This document shows positions 12,063-24,462 of a DNA stretch of 64,000 bases, one piece after another (within the stretch, counting starts at the first letter, position 1; each line of letters begins with the position of its first letter). The position numbers and the translations under genes were made by a program. The notes under the pieces are model-generated. The model worked only from the letters and a program-made list of their open reading frames with translations, was not told the DNA's origin and did not search any database. Origin of the DNA: Vespula vulgaris (taxonomy: Eukaryota > Arthropoda > Insecta > Hymenoptera > Vespidae); NCBI RefSeq assembly GCF_905475345.1, contig NC_066591.1, positions 3,185,001 to 3,249,000 of the forward strand. The letters are read 5' to 3'.

Positions 12063-13923
12063 TCTGTCTAGCACGCCCACGGTCTTGAAACACACACCCA
12101 TGCACATACATACATACGTACACAGACTCGCACGCTTTAAATCCACGTCGTAAAAGTCAAAACGGTAGAGTGGACACATCGGTTGGACACTCCGATCGAA
12201 ATGTCAAGAAAAACGGAGAGAGATTCTTCCTTCCCGATTCGAGAATCGTCAATCTTTACGTCGATCTTGAATTCCGGTAGATATAAAAAAAAAAAAGAAA
12301 AAAAATATATAGATACATGTCGGACCTCAGAAGATGCGGATTACTATATGAAATACAACGGTCGTTCCAACGATAACAGAAGAAATTTTTCTCTTTTTTA
12401 TTTTATTCCATCTTTCCTTTCCCTATCTGCCCCTTCCGCATCCTTTTCTCTACCCCTATTTCTACTACCGTTTCATTTCTTTTCACAAACGATAACTCGT
12501 TTGTCTTCCAACTCGAATCTTCCTTTTATAAGTATCTATAATGCACTATATATTTCTATCCTTTTGTCTATTAAACGAAGATCTCGTTTGAATGTTAATT
12601 ACTTTATTTCTTCTTCTTTTTTTTTTTTGCTTTTTCTTTTAATCCAAATTAAAAGGTTCCTCGCGCCTGAAATGAGAAAATTACAAATTTTTACATGGCA
12701 GAAGAACCATTATATAGATATTCTCTTATCGTCTGGTCTGATCCCTACTCGTTGAAGTCGATCAAGTGATAAGGAATGGAAAATGAGAAGAGGGAGCGAA
12801 GAAAAATGAAAAAAAAAAGAAAAGAAAAAAAGGAAAGAAAAAGGAATAAGAAGAAAGAGAAAAGCTCTCAACGTTAACGAACGTATACGTTCGTTCCTCT
12901 CAAAGGAAATCATTAAACGTAGTCTCTCCTTCTCTCTCTTTCTCTCTCTTCTTTTCTTTCCTTCTCCTTTTCTCTCTAAGCGCCAAAGTAAAAAGAGGTT
13001 ATGCATTTTCCGGAAAAACTATACTCCATGACCAGGTCGACCCGGATTCGATAGAAAGAGACCAAATAGCATATGACGATGGCCGATCGTCATCGACATT
13101 GTAACTCGCTCTGCACTTTCTATTCCCAACACGGTTATATCTTTTGACAATACGATTCCTCCTACGACTTAGATAAGAATCCAAAACATTACAAATTACT
13201 TTCCCTTAAGGTATCATTTTTTTATCTCCTTTTCTACAAAATCGAAATCTTTCTGTGTATGTCAAATAAAAACGAAAAAGAAAGAAAAATTTTTTTCTTA
13301 TCGATCAATCGATTGATTAGACAATTAATTATCTATGTAACGTAAAAGGTGATATTATCTATAATTTAATTTGAGCTAATTATCTAATTCATAAATATAA
13401 ATATATATATGTATGTCATATATGTTTAATAGGTAACTTTTCTTATACAATTTTTCTTTCCTTCAAACTATCGATTATTTATATTTAGGTATTATAAATG
13501 TGTATATATATATATCCATATGTCAAAGACATTTATCTACGCCTCACACGATCAAAAATGATTCAGTCAAAAGTTACTCGAATCGATAATAAAAAATAAG
13601 CTCCTTTTTTACGTTGAAACATGTTCGATAAGCTCGACGGCCATTCTGTTACCTCGCCTCGATGCTCTCCGGTCTTACGTTAGATACGACACGTTTCTAT
13701 GTGTTCCGTGTTACCATGGGGGTCTCCGACCAAAATTTATGCCGCTCTTGTACTCGCTATTTCTGTCAAATATTTCATAAAGCTCTAAGGCTGGTCGGTC
13801 TATCGGTCGAAAATAGTGACTGAAAAATATTCCCATTTCCACACTCTTATTGGCCTCTCTACGACTGAGCTTTTCTTTCCTCTTTTGTTCTTTTTCTTTG
13901 TCTGCATGTGTGTTCGTATGTGC

Positions 13924-13924
<1 letters not shown>

Positions 13925-13965
<41 letters not shown>
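13925..13965. repeat. (TA)n microsatellite
   Basis: About 20 TA dinucleotides following TGTGTGTTCG. Confidence 0.95.
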
Positions 13966-13968
<3 letters not shown>

Positions 13969-15571
13969 TTCACTATTTCGTTTCACGTTGTTAGCCACAT
14001 GAAATACTCTTCTCTTGAATGACACCAGTCATAGCTTGTACGGTCATGAATACAGTAAAATAAAAATCAAAAATCTACGTGAGTCACCACAATATCGTAA
14101 TCAGGAATTTTAAAAAAAAAAGAGACAGAAAGATAGAGAGGAAGAGAACGTGAAATTTCAGCTTCTTTTAACAAACATCATATTTTCTATACCGAATAAT
14201 TACTATCACGACTACTACTACTATTACTAATACTACCTTCTATTAATTTTAAAGTTAAATCCATGAATATGTGAAATTTAGATCCGTCAAATCGAAACCG
14301 AAATCTACGTCCTTTCGTATAACTTAAACTCGAGGATGCAACGATGCGTACCTATTGCTAAACTCCATTGTGTTTCGTATCCAACGTGAGCTTACCTTTT
14401 CTCCACTTATGCATACAGAACGTATTCGTATTCAATGATTTGTAAAGTTTCGACAAAGCTACGTCGAGCGTGATTAGGAAACGAACTCAATGTTCTCTCG
14501 ATTATTCGTATAACCATTTGAATTATAAATGTCAAACTTCTCTCTGTACGAAAAGTTTCATATCCAGTTTGTTAAATTTCATTTGAAAAATGATAATATT
14601 TGAAGATATTAATTAATCTTTAAGCTTTTTTCATTTAACTGCATTAATATCAATCTTTTAAAAGGATTTCATATCAAGGATGATATCCTATACGAATATT
14701 CCTTTTTCAATGTTATTATTTACGAATGTAATAAATTTTTTGCTTTTTATTCAATATTGAATAATAATAAAACATTAAATCGCTTTATTTATTAATTCAT
14801 TCATTTATTTTTAGAATATAAATAAAAATTTACTTTTAACTAAAATTTTTCATTCACGATAAATAGCTATAAACATTTTATCTTTGAAAATATATTTTAA
14901 AACTAAATGAGTATTTATCTTTAAAAAGAAAACAAATTTTATTAAAGATTTATATATATATATATATATATATCATAAATAGAAATTTATAATATAGATT
15001 AAAATATTTATTTATATATAAATATTTATATATAATATTTTTATTTAGCAAATAAATATTTCAAAGATTAATCAGAAAAAAGGTTTTGCGATTATTATAT
15101 AGAGTAAAAAAAAAAAAAGAACATTATTCGAACCTTATGAGAGAAAAAATATAACGTTCATGTTCCATTATAATTTATTTGAAAATTAAATTCCGACTGT
15201 AATATTCGTAAAAAAAAAAAGCACCAAAAGATTTTGTTAAGGTACTTCTAGTCGAAAAGCTTAATTCCATTATATCTTAAGATAGAATAAAGGGACACGC
15301 CCATATAAGTAGAGGAGTCCGAGCTAAAGCGAAAAGAGGGAACTAATTGCAAGTTAGTGTTCGCGACGATAAAACGTCGACAAAGCCGGAAGACACGACA
15401 GGTACCTAATAGTTCTCGCTTTAGTTCCAGTCAGCCTTTCGATTTATGACGACAAAGCAGCACCTCGTAGACTTAATTAAAGGAGTCACGTTTTACGTTT
15501 AAGATATTAATCTCTAATCGCAAATTCGAGCGCGAAAGAAAATACGAGTGTTTTTACTAAAAAGAAAAAAG

Positions 15572-15609
<38 letters not shown>

Positions 15610-15888
15610 AGAAAAAAATATTTTTTCATTCCATTTAAAATAAATTTTTCATTTTCTTAACCATCTCAACATTAACCAGACACGATGATGCTTCTTTAAG
15701 ACAATTATATTACAGAGTGTGTCATAAAAATTACAATCGATCAAATTCTCTTTCATTTCTTCGTGAAAGATCGTATATTTCAACGTAAATTTGTTATAAG
15801 GAAAACTTACTTTATATGGAATAAAAATAATTATTAAAAAAATTGATCGAATGATTGTAATTGAAGAATTTTTTTTTACAAAAAAAAA

Positions 15889-15910
15889 CGTTCGTTTATA
15901 TAAACGAACG
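15889..15910. other. Perfect 22-bp palindrome
   Basis: CGTTCGTTTAT followed directly by its exact complement, with no spacer. Confidence 0.85.
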
Positions 15911-16782
15911 ATTTGTAGCAGGAAACGAAATCTCATATATGCATAGTGCAAGAAAATTGAGAACTTTACCTCTAGAGAATAAATTGGATGATTGTAGTAC
16001 GTCATACAAATGGCTCGTATATAACTACACGCACGCATACGTGTATATGTCGAATACAGTAGGTACAATCATGTCGTTAAGTTATAAGTTTGTCTGTTAG
16101 AGTTTGTAATAAAGTAGATCGTTGAAGGCTAAATAGAAGCAACTTTCCCCTTCGCGACATATTGCGTGGTAGCATTATTTCATTCGTTCGTAATACCTTT
16201 CTCGTGCAGAGAGAATGGATTATTAAGAGTAATAATGTCGGAACAACTACCTCGTTAAAATTCAAAAAGAAGAAGGAAAAAAAGAAGAAAAAAAGAAGAA
16301 AAAAAAAGGAATAAAAAGAAAGGAGAAAAAAAAAGAAGAATTATTAAACGAACGATCCGGTAATTTAAAACGTTGCGTTCAGAAAGACGAATTAATATTC
16401 TTATAAAGCATGAATCATTATAAATGCCTAATTAAATACATCTCCTTGATTACTTTCATTTCGTTAAGACTATAATGATATATCTTTCGACACTTTTCAA
16501 TAGATTCAATGTTATCAAAGATATCGGATGGTTCGTTCGCAAAAGATTCATTAAATCATCTTATAGGTAATAGGTATTTCCTTTATGAAATTTCATTGAT
16601 AGTTAGGTCTTCTTACTAAAGCTATTCATAGATGAAATTCTCTGAGAATAATCGAATCGGAATATCATACGATAGAAATCACAAAACAATGCGTTAATTA
16701 AATCAATTTGGTCGAGAAAAGAATAGCTTTATCGTCAAATCAATGGAAATTCATTTTTGAATGATCTAGTATAGTAAATTTC

Positions 16783-16784
<2 letters not shown>

Positions 16785-16828
<44 letters not shown>
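16785..16828. repeat. (TA)n microsatellite
   Basis: About 22 uninterrupted TA dinucleotides. Confidence 0.95.
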
Positions 16829-16829
<1 letters not shown>

Positions 16830-17237
16830 TGATTTTAACGAAGAAGAGTTATCTCATTTGAATTTCGGAGGACCATCGGAGGAGAAAGAAAAAGGAGGAT
16901 TTACGAGCACTTACTCGGCAGCCGCAAATTACCCGTTAGTAGTAAGTTCTCGAGCTAACCACTCGAAGAGAAACAAACGGGATATGTTTTCTAACCATCC
17001 AAAAAGTATCAAAGTAGAAACGTATATCTGTCTATCTATGGATCTCTAAATGTGCTGATCGTTATTCGATTAATCGTGGAAGGGTAGAACGATAACGAAC
17101 GAAATCGCTAGTAAAAACTTTAGACCTGGAGGCAACGAAATGATTATTATGGACCGATTGAACGAACGAACGAACGAACGAAACGAAGGATCCAAAGAGA
17201 GGATCCGTGGGTTCAATTAAGGGACGTAGGTAAGTAC

Positions 17238-17260
17238 CTAGCTAGCTAGCTAGCTAGCGA
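17238..17260. repeat. (CTAG)n tetranucleotide repeat
   Basis: Five CTAG units; the unit is self-complementary, so the run can fold on itself. Confidence 0.85.
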
Positions 17261-17712
17261 TATAGGATGAGGTGAGTACCACGAGGACATCGTTACGACC
17301 GGCGAAGTCGCCATTATGCCACCGACAAGGACGACCCTAACGATGCGCTACCATCGTGATTTATGCCCCAACGAAAATGCGCACGCGCTCGCGGATTATG
17401 TATCTCGACCAAGTAACTTTACGGTAGAGTTCGCTTTACAAAGGGAGATTAAGAGAATAATGGATGTAACCCTTTTCTCAAACCACTCTCGATCATTCTC
17501 CACCCCCTTACTATTTCTAACGTTCCAATGCCATTCTTCTCCCTCTCTCTATCCTTCTCACCATTCCCTTCATTGTTCGTACGCTTTGAGAAATTGACTT
17601 CGTCCCGACGCTGTGTAAGTGCTTTCGATCAAGCAACTTACCGTGACATCCTTGTTTCGAGAAGCACCTTCTCCAATGTAAACTTTTATGTCATTTTATT
17701 TACTTTCCTACT

Positions 17713-17714
<2 letters not shown>

Positions 17715-17784
<70 letters not shown>
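17715..17784. repeat. (CT)n microsatellite
   Basis: About 35 uninterrupted CT dinucleotides, one of the longest pure runs here, about 230 bp 3' of exon d. Confidence 0.95.
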
Positions 17785-17787
<3 letters not shown>

Positions 17788-18009
17788 CTCTTCTTCGAAC
17801 TATCAAACTAAGTGAATCTTTCTTCTCACGTTTTCAATGAAAAATGACGAAAACTTGTTTACGGTTAGATAAGTAAGATGGGTAGACTCGTTAAAAATGA
17901 CTCAACATCGGAATCGATATATCGCACCTTTCTAATATATCCACTTACGTATACTATACATCGTATATATTGAAATATGGATCGGTTGAGGTGAGTGAAA
18001 GATACTCAC

Positions 18010-18223
18010 CTGATACCGACAGATGAACCGTTCTGATTAATGGCGGATGTACACTGACTTGACACTCGTAAAGTCCTGCATCCCTTTCAGTCGCCGATTT
18101 CAACTGTAATCGCCAATCGTTCGGGCCTTCGAACTCCAAAGAAAATCTCGAGTCGCTCGCATACGTGTCAAGGCCGATAGTAAGTAAATGAAAATCCTCG
18201 CCACGTCTTCGTACCCACGACAC
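18010..18223 (-). CDS. dpr: DPR-family protein, exon completing Ig domain 1
   Basis: 71 codons plus one base, between acceptor CTTGTTACAG|GTG and donor TCAG|GTGAGTAT. It opens VSWVRRRGEDFHLLTIGLDT, with the Ig core Trp at residue 3 and the DPR pattern W-x-R-R-R then HLLTIG, and continues with TYASDSRFSLEFEGPNDW. RDAGLYECQVS gives the F-strand Tyr and second disulphide Cys, HPPLIRTVHLSVS the G strand. In the family this face of Ig1 makes the contact with DIP partners. The phase-1 end is the usual Ig domain boundary, so the next exon should begin the second Ig domain. I found no such exon at 1-17950 on the minus strand, so it is probably outside the window. Confidence 0.95.
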
Positions 18224-19070
18224 CTGTAACAAGATTATTTACATGAGTCACATTACGATCACAACGAAGTCATCGTTTTTTAATTTCATTATTTATCGTC
18301 TTCGATATAATCGACACTCGTGTTCAAATAAATTCATTAATTTTTATTTTTAATATCATTCTATGGTTGCATGATTAAAGATTTTATATTTTCAAAATTA
18401 GATTATATCAAGAATCGACATTTTCGATTACATCGATCTCGTAAAATATTTCGTAAGAACGATAATAAATATTCCAAAAATAAAACTTTTGCTGGTTTCA
18501 AATCGTATTGAGATTTCATGGAGATATATGTGTATGCATATATATATATTTAAAAAATATATATAGAGAGAGAGATATATACGTTTATATATGAAACACA
18601 TTGAGCTACGTTATTGCAATGTAAATATAATGTAAATCGAATCTTCCGTCTCCCTGACAAGTCCTCGTGTCCTACAACGCCTATTTGAATTCAAATATCT
18701 TATTCCCTTTATGGTACATACGTATCATCGTAGATGCGTATATAACTATGTACACGTTTCTACATGTTTCTGTCTGTGCACACGTGTGCAAAGGATAGAC
18801 GTAATAGAAGAAGAAGGAAAAAAGAAGAAGAAGAAGAAGAAGAGAAAGAAAAAAAAGAGTCGTCGGAGATAATTATATTTTGGTACATCGAAGGACGTAA
18901 ACATCTCAACCTATTTCAAAATCTTTTTAGTAATGTCAACTTTAAGGTCACACGATATAAAAATAATGTAACATTTGTAAGAATAAATAAGAGGTAGAAT
19001 TTCTAAATTTAAATATAAGTTTAAAACGATTCGAATAAATATTCGACGTAATACTCTTAATACGATACAC

Positions 19071-19153
19071 GTGAAAAATTGAACACGAGTGAAAACATCA
19101 AGTGAAAACACGAAGCGAAAACATCAAGTGAAAATATGGAGCGAAAACGTGCG
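19071..19153. repeat. 13-bp minisatellite, five to six units
   Basis: Units GTGAAAACATCAA, GTGAAAACACGAA, GCGAAAACATCAA, GTGAAAATATGGA and GCGAAAACGTGCG occupy 19089-19153 without gaps. A sixth degenerate unit lies at 19071-19083, separated by five bases. The invariant core is GYGAAAA. Confidence 0.85.
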
Positions 19154-19645
19154 AAAAATTTCTTTAAAAAAGAAATAAAAAAAAGAAGAAAAAAAAGAGA
19201 GATGTGTAATACGATTTGAGATAAAATAAAAACAGATATAAAAACAGAACGACCTCGATAAAATGCGTTTAATTTTTGATCGAAGAAGGGCTATTTTTAG
19301 ACAAAAGAAAAAGGGAAAAAAAATAAAACAGGAAATCACGGAAAAAATAATGACTTGAGTTACAACTCAACGCTAAGTCGTTAGGAAGTACCTTCCCTAT
19401 ATCAAGATCATGAAGATCTTTTGGTAGTTTGAAAACAAGCCGTTGGCGATTAACCGAGGACGCTTAACGCGATATTCACAGTCTCGAAGTTGGACGTTGA
19501 GAGAAGTTAAAGAATCGTTAGGCGTTACACAACTGGTGCGATTTGAGAAACGTTACTGGTCCTATATCTTTGAAAGCATCCGAGTCTTGAACACTAGAGA
19601 GAACGACAGAGAGAACGATAGAGCAAGCGATCGAGAAAGAGAAAC

Positions 19646-19681
<36 letters not shown>

Positions 19682-22010
19682 GGAAAGAAAGTAAGGAAGG
19701 AGACGCTCGTTTGTCTTTATTATAAAGGACTTAGCAACGAATAATTACATCTTAGAAAAGTTTCACGTCAGCATGGTACTTACTACTTTGATTCTACTTT
19801 TTAATTTCAATCTTTACCTTCGTGCAATCGTCGTTTGCCTTCTAACAAAGAAAATTTATATACGATATCTCTGAGAGATTGTAATAAGTCGATATATAAT
19901 AATATACATACGTATGTATATATGTTAGTAGTATCGTACGAGTTTCTAATTCTAAGGTGATGAATGCGAAAGAAAAATACGTCTAACAGAAGTTATTTTT
20001 TATGAGTACGGTATACAGGAGTAACGATGTTGGCTCTGTTTTATTCTACGTTTTTAAATTTCCCTGAGAGATTTTATAGCCGGACTATGAATCATATAAC
20101 GTGTATGAATCATTGGTTATTTTTGTTTGTTTCGCAGGATTTTTTTTGTTTGTCCTTTTTTCTCTTTTTTAAATAGAAAAAGAGAGATAGAAAAATCGTT
20201 CAATTGATTACAAATGAACGGTATACAAACGCAGGTGTTCGCATGTGCGAACTATTGAAAACGCAGCTGTCGTATTGCGCATAAAGCAACGCAACGCTTA
20301 CTATTGCCTAAGGAATAATAATAATTAAGATCGCAATTAATATTAGAGATTGTTCGAGAAATGAATTGTTGAAATAACGTTGTTAACCTATAAAGCTTTT
20401 TCACTTTTGTAATAATTAATTAAATATTACAATGAAACGTTAATATAATAAAATTGATTTTTAATGGATAACTTAGAAATATTCATATACATTCGGATGA
20501 AAAAAATTAATATATATATATAATTATTGAAATTGCGACAATTAACGCAAGAACACGTATAAATAGAACGCACAGATTTTAATTAAAACGAAATATATTG
20601 AGAAATATATATATTATCTTCGATTATATTGAAAGAAACGAGAAGAAAGTTAAAATTGAAGCTTACCTTACACGTTCTCCTACGATACTGACTGTTAGGA
20701 ACGAACTACGACTCTCGTGTTAAACAAATTGTAGGTTACGAAACACAGAGGTCATGTAAGAACAAATAGGCCACATCGTTGTATACAATTTACGATAGAC
20801 ACGTGTGTTTCTCTTTCTTTCTCTCTCTCTCTCTCTTTCTTTCTCTATTTTTCTGCTATAGAAAATATTTCAATGAATGAAAATATTCCGATGAATAATA
20901 CAATACAAATACAGTACCTATACACATGTATACATTTACGTTTCGTTCTAGGAAACTTACGTCAGAGGACGAGGCTCATTGTTTGAACTGAAAACAAATC
21001 GTACGTGTTGGGGATTCTTTGACTATCTAGAAATCTCAGAGTGAGATACTAGATAGACTGTTAAAATATCCAAAGGGTTTCCGAGCGAGCAAACGACTCT
21101 GACTGGAAACCAAACGACTCCATAGAGAATTTGCCAACGTGACTCCAATGTGCCGATGTACCAGAAATGTACCCATGAAATAATTAAATCCCTTACAATA
21201 AATATATCTATGTCAGAGGGAATAAGAATTACGATCGAGAAAATGATAAGAAAAACGAGGGCAAAAGCGAGTAAAGTACACGAAAAGGAGAGTTGGGTGA
21301 AATTGGTGAGGGTAACCCTTTATTACGCGACCCTCTGTTTACAGTTCGCCAAATAACGCTCAAAAGATTTCCTTGCCCTCCGAAATTAGAACGAAGAGGT
21401 TTCATTACGTTCCCTTTTTCGTTCCAACAAACTCCACGTTGATCTTCAAACAACCAGGTAACTTTTATATTTTCTTTTTTCGTTTTCTTTTTATTTATTT
21501 ATTTATTTATTTTTCCTTTTTTTCCTTTTTTATTACTCTCGTCTTTTAACATACGATGAAAAACGATATGACGATGACAATGGAAAAACTAAACGAGAAA
21601 ATATCGTTACTAATCGAGAATAGACAAATTTATTTGTTAGTAGATACGAATAAGTTTATGTACTTTATATATAGATTGAATGAGAAGTATCCAGAATGAT
21701 TTTAAAAAATCAATTACTCTTTCTTGTTTTAAGCTAATTTTTGTAAAATATTGTAACAAAGTTCTTAAGCTTGTGGTTATACAATCCGAAAAGGTATATA
21801 AATTAAAGAATAAAAATATGGTATCGAAGAAGTATAACTCTTTTTTAAAATTACTTAGAAATTTTTGGCCGACCATGTCTATACATATACATACGTATGT
21901 ATCCATATATTTGAAATTATGTTACAGTCATTTATTAATATTTTATAAAAATATTTATCAGTAAAACAAAATATATTTATATGTATGTCATATGAAAACA
22001 TTTGAATTTG

Positions 22011-22011
<1 letters not shown>

Positions 22012-22076
<65 letters not shown>

Positions 22077-22092
22077 TTCTCTCTTTCCCTTA
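22012..22092. repeat. (CT)n microsatellite
   Basis: About 28 CT dinucleotides with TTTCT flanks. Confidence 0.95.
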
Positions 22093-23190
22093 TATAATCA
22101 AAATTAAAAAGATTAATTTGATTATGGTATATAAAAAATAACAATGTAACTACTAGTAGAAGATGATGCTACCTATTGATGAAATACTAATCGACAGAGC
22201 TATTACACATAGAAATGATGTTGCCATCCAGTCAAAATGGAATTCACAAATTTATTTTATCTACATTAATATATCGACAAGTGAACTAACGAAGCATGGC
22301 ACAGTGATACGCTCGCGCTCCATTCTCGATAGTTATTTAACGAGTGACCGACGACTCGTCGCATGAAGTACGCGGACACGACAGGTGCTTTTTCGTATTT
22401 TTCAACGGGCCAAAAACGTTTCGAGACTCGTTTATGTGATCGTCCAAATGCGTACACGAGTGGAATCAAAAAATGAAATGAAAATGTGCAGCGATGTGAA
22501 TTGGAGACTATTATGGTTTTTTTCTCTCCTTTCTTTTTTTCTATTCCTATTTTTTTTGTCTCTTTTCCTAACATACATACGACTCGTGTATGATTATAAA
22601 TATTTCATTAGTATTTTATTCGAACATGTAATATAATAAATTCTATGTTGATAACATATTAAATATTTTATATACATACATATATATATATATTATAAAT
22701 AAAATAAATAAATAAATTTCTATAAATATAAATCTAATGAAAGTGAAATATTTGTGAGATTAAGAATTGAAGAAAATTATCATAATATTATTTAAACATC
22801 GTTTTAATCAAATTATCATGATTATTATTGAAAACTTGATGGGTATAAATTGTGCAAACAGTTCAATGTCCTCTTTGTATTTCGATCGATGGCAAACGAT
22901 TCTCGTTTGAAAGGCTTGAAAATTCGAATACGTTGAATTTCCGGGACACTTTTCATCGAAAGCGAAAAACTATGGAAAAAAATCGTTAATACCGGTAGTA
23001 GTCTGTTGGGAAAATTCGTCGATATGTCTATACGAGACACGACAATATCGCGATTTATGTATTTACATTTCACCCTTTGATCAATACACGCTACGTAAAT
23101 GTTCCTGTTTATTTTATCCTATCGCACTTTCACGCGCGCGTCGGCGCGACCTACGTCGTGTATTTGCCCAGCATTTCGAGTTTTTCTCGT

Positions 23191-23255
23191 AGACACACAC
23201 ACACACATACATATACGTGCGTATGTGTGTGTATGAGTGTGTGTGTGTATATATA

Positions 23256-23307
<52 letters not shown>
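23191..23307. repeat. Compound CA / TG / TA microsatellite
   Basis: ACAC, then TGTG and then a long TA run. Confidence 0.9.
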
Positions 23308-24239
23308 CGATGAGACTATGATTCTCGTCTACTTTTTTACGAAGAATAAAAGGGATGACATGGTGAGCCCTGTCACAATTTTGCGACATTTTTATGCAGA
23401 ATTTTTCATGCCAAGGAAAGAAGAGAAAATTTAATAGGATTTTCATAGTATACGGAATAACAGGATAGAAAAAAAACTACAATGATTACCAAATTTGTCA
23501 TATCGATTTGTTTAATGTAAGTTTATTATCACATCAAATGTTAATTTTCAAATAACAAAGATGTGTAACCACGCATCTTTTCAGCATATCCAATTTTTTA
23601 ACAAAAATATGAAATCAGAATAGAAATCAATATCAATATAACGAAAATAGATTTATATACGATGGTGTAATAAAAAATAAAAGTACATATTTTTATAAAT
23701 AACGAAAAAATAATATTCATTTGTACATATTACGAATACAAATTAAAACTACAACCAAACTATCGAATTTTCCAAAACGAAAAAAAATAAAAAGTGAATA
23801 TGAAAATCGATATTATACGGTATAATAGACATTTTTATTTAAGTCTTATAAAAAACATTTTTTTAATATTTATATACATAGATACGTATCAATATCGACA
23901 AACGTATTATATTATATACTTTTATCTAATTTAAACTCGATAGAACATTAAACGAAATTATTTATGCCTTTTGCTAAAATTTATTCGTTTCTAATCAAAA
24001 CAAGTTATCTACTCGTTCTCACTTAATAAAAAAAGAGACATAGGAAAGAAGAAGAAAAAGTAGAAAAAAGGAAGAGAATACGTAATGAATAAAAAAAGAA
24101 TAAGAGATATGAGATGGTCAGTCAAATTTGACCGTTCCACCTAGTAACCTCTCGATCTTTTTATTTTCTTTTTCGGCACGAAGAATAGAATCTCGTATGT
24201 ACGTGACGAGAAGCGATACCAACCTCAAAGTTCCGAGCA

Positions 24240-24462
24240 CGAACCACAGATAAACAAAGAACAAAGAAAAAAAAAAGAGTAGAGAAAACGAAAATAAAAA
24301 AGAAAAAGAAGATGGAAAGAAATAAAGAAGAAGAAGAAGAATAAAAAAAAGAAAAAGGGAACGGAATGACGGAGACATAAAAGATATCAAGAAAAAGGAT
24401 AGCACGTAAAAAGAGAGATAGAAAAAGGAAAAAGAAAAAGAAAAAGAGAGAGAGAAAGCTAC
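24240..24462. repeat. A/G-rich purine tract
   Basis: About 220 bases mainly A and G on the plus strand; both strands stay open only because of low complexity. Confidence 0.85.

Larger units (their letters stand above)
1..18009 (-). other. Intron downstream of exon d (partial, about 18 kb)
   Basis: I see no exon that could continue the DPR reading frame: no minus-strand stretch with a second-Ig Cys/Trp/GNYTC pattern in the needed phase. It holds microsatellites, AT-rich spacer and islands of complex sequence (about 120-340, 1440-1880, 4950-5220, 5810-6060, 7640-8090, 8650-8960, 9240-9780, 10890-11110, 15280-15540, 17060-17480). These islands look like intronic regulatory sequence or chance ORFs and carry no recognised protein. 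Confidence 0.7.

Noticed and set aside
15324..15424. CTAAAGCGA / TCGCTTTAG inverted repeat
   Set aside because: Arms are only 9 bp and more than 80 bp apart, within chance for a window of this size.
17954..18009. Extension of exon d past SVSG
   Set aside because: The donor GTGAGTAT at 18009 is strong; the 17 or so residues after it do not resemble an Ig2 start and soon stop.
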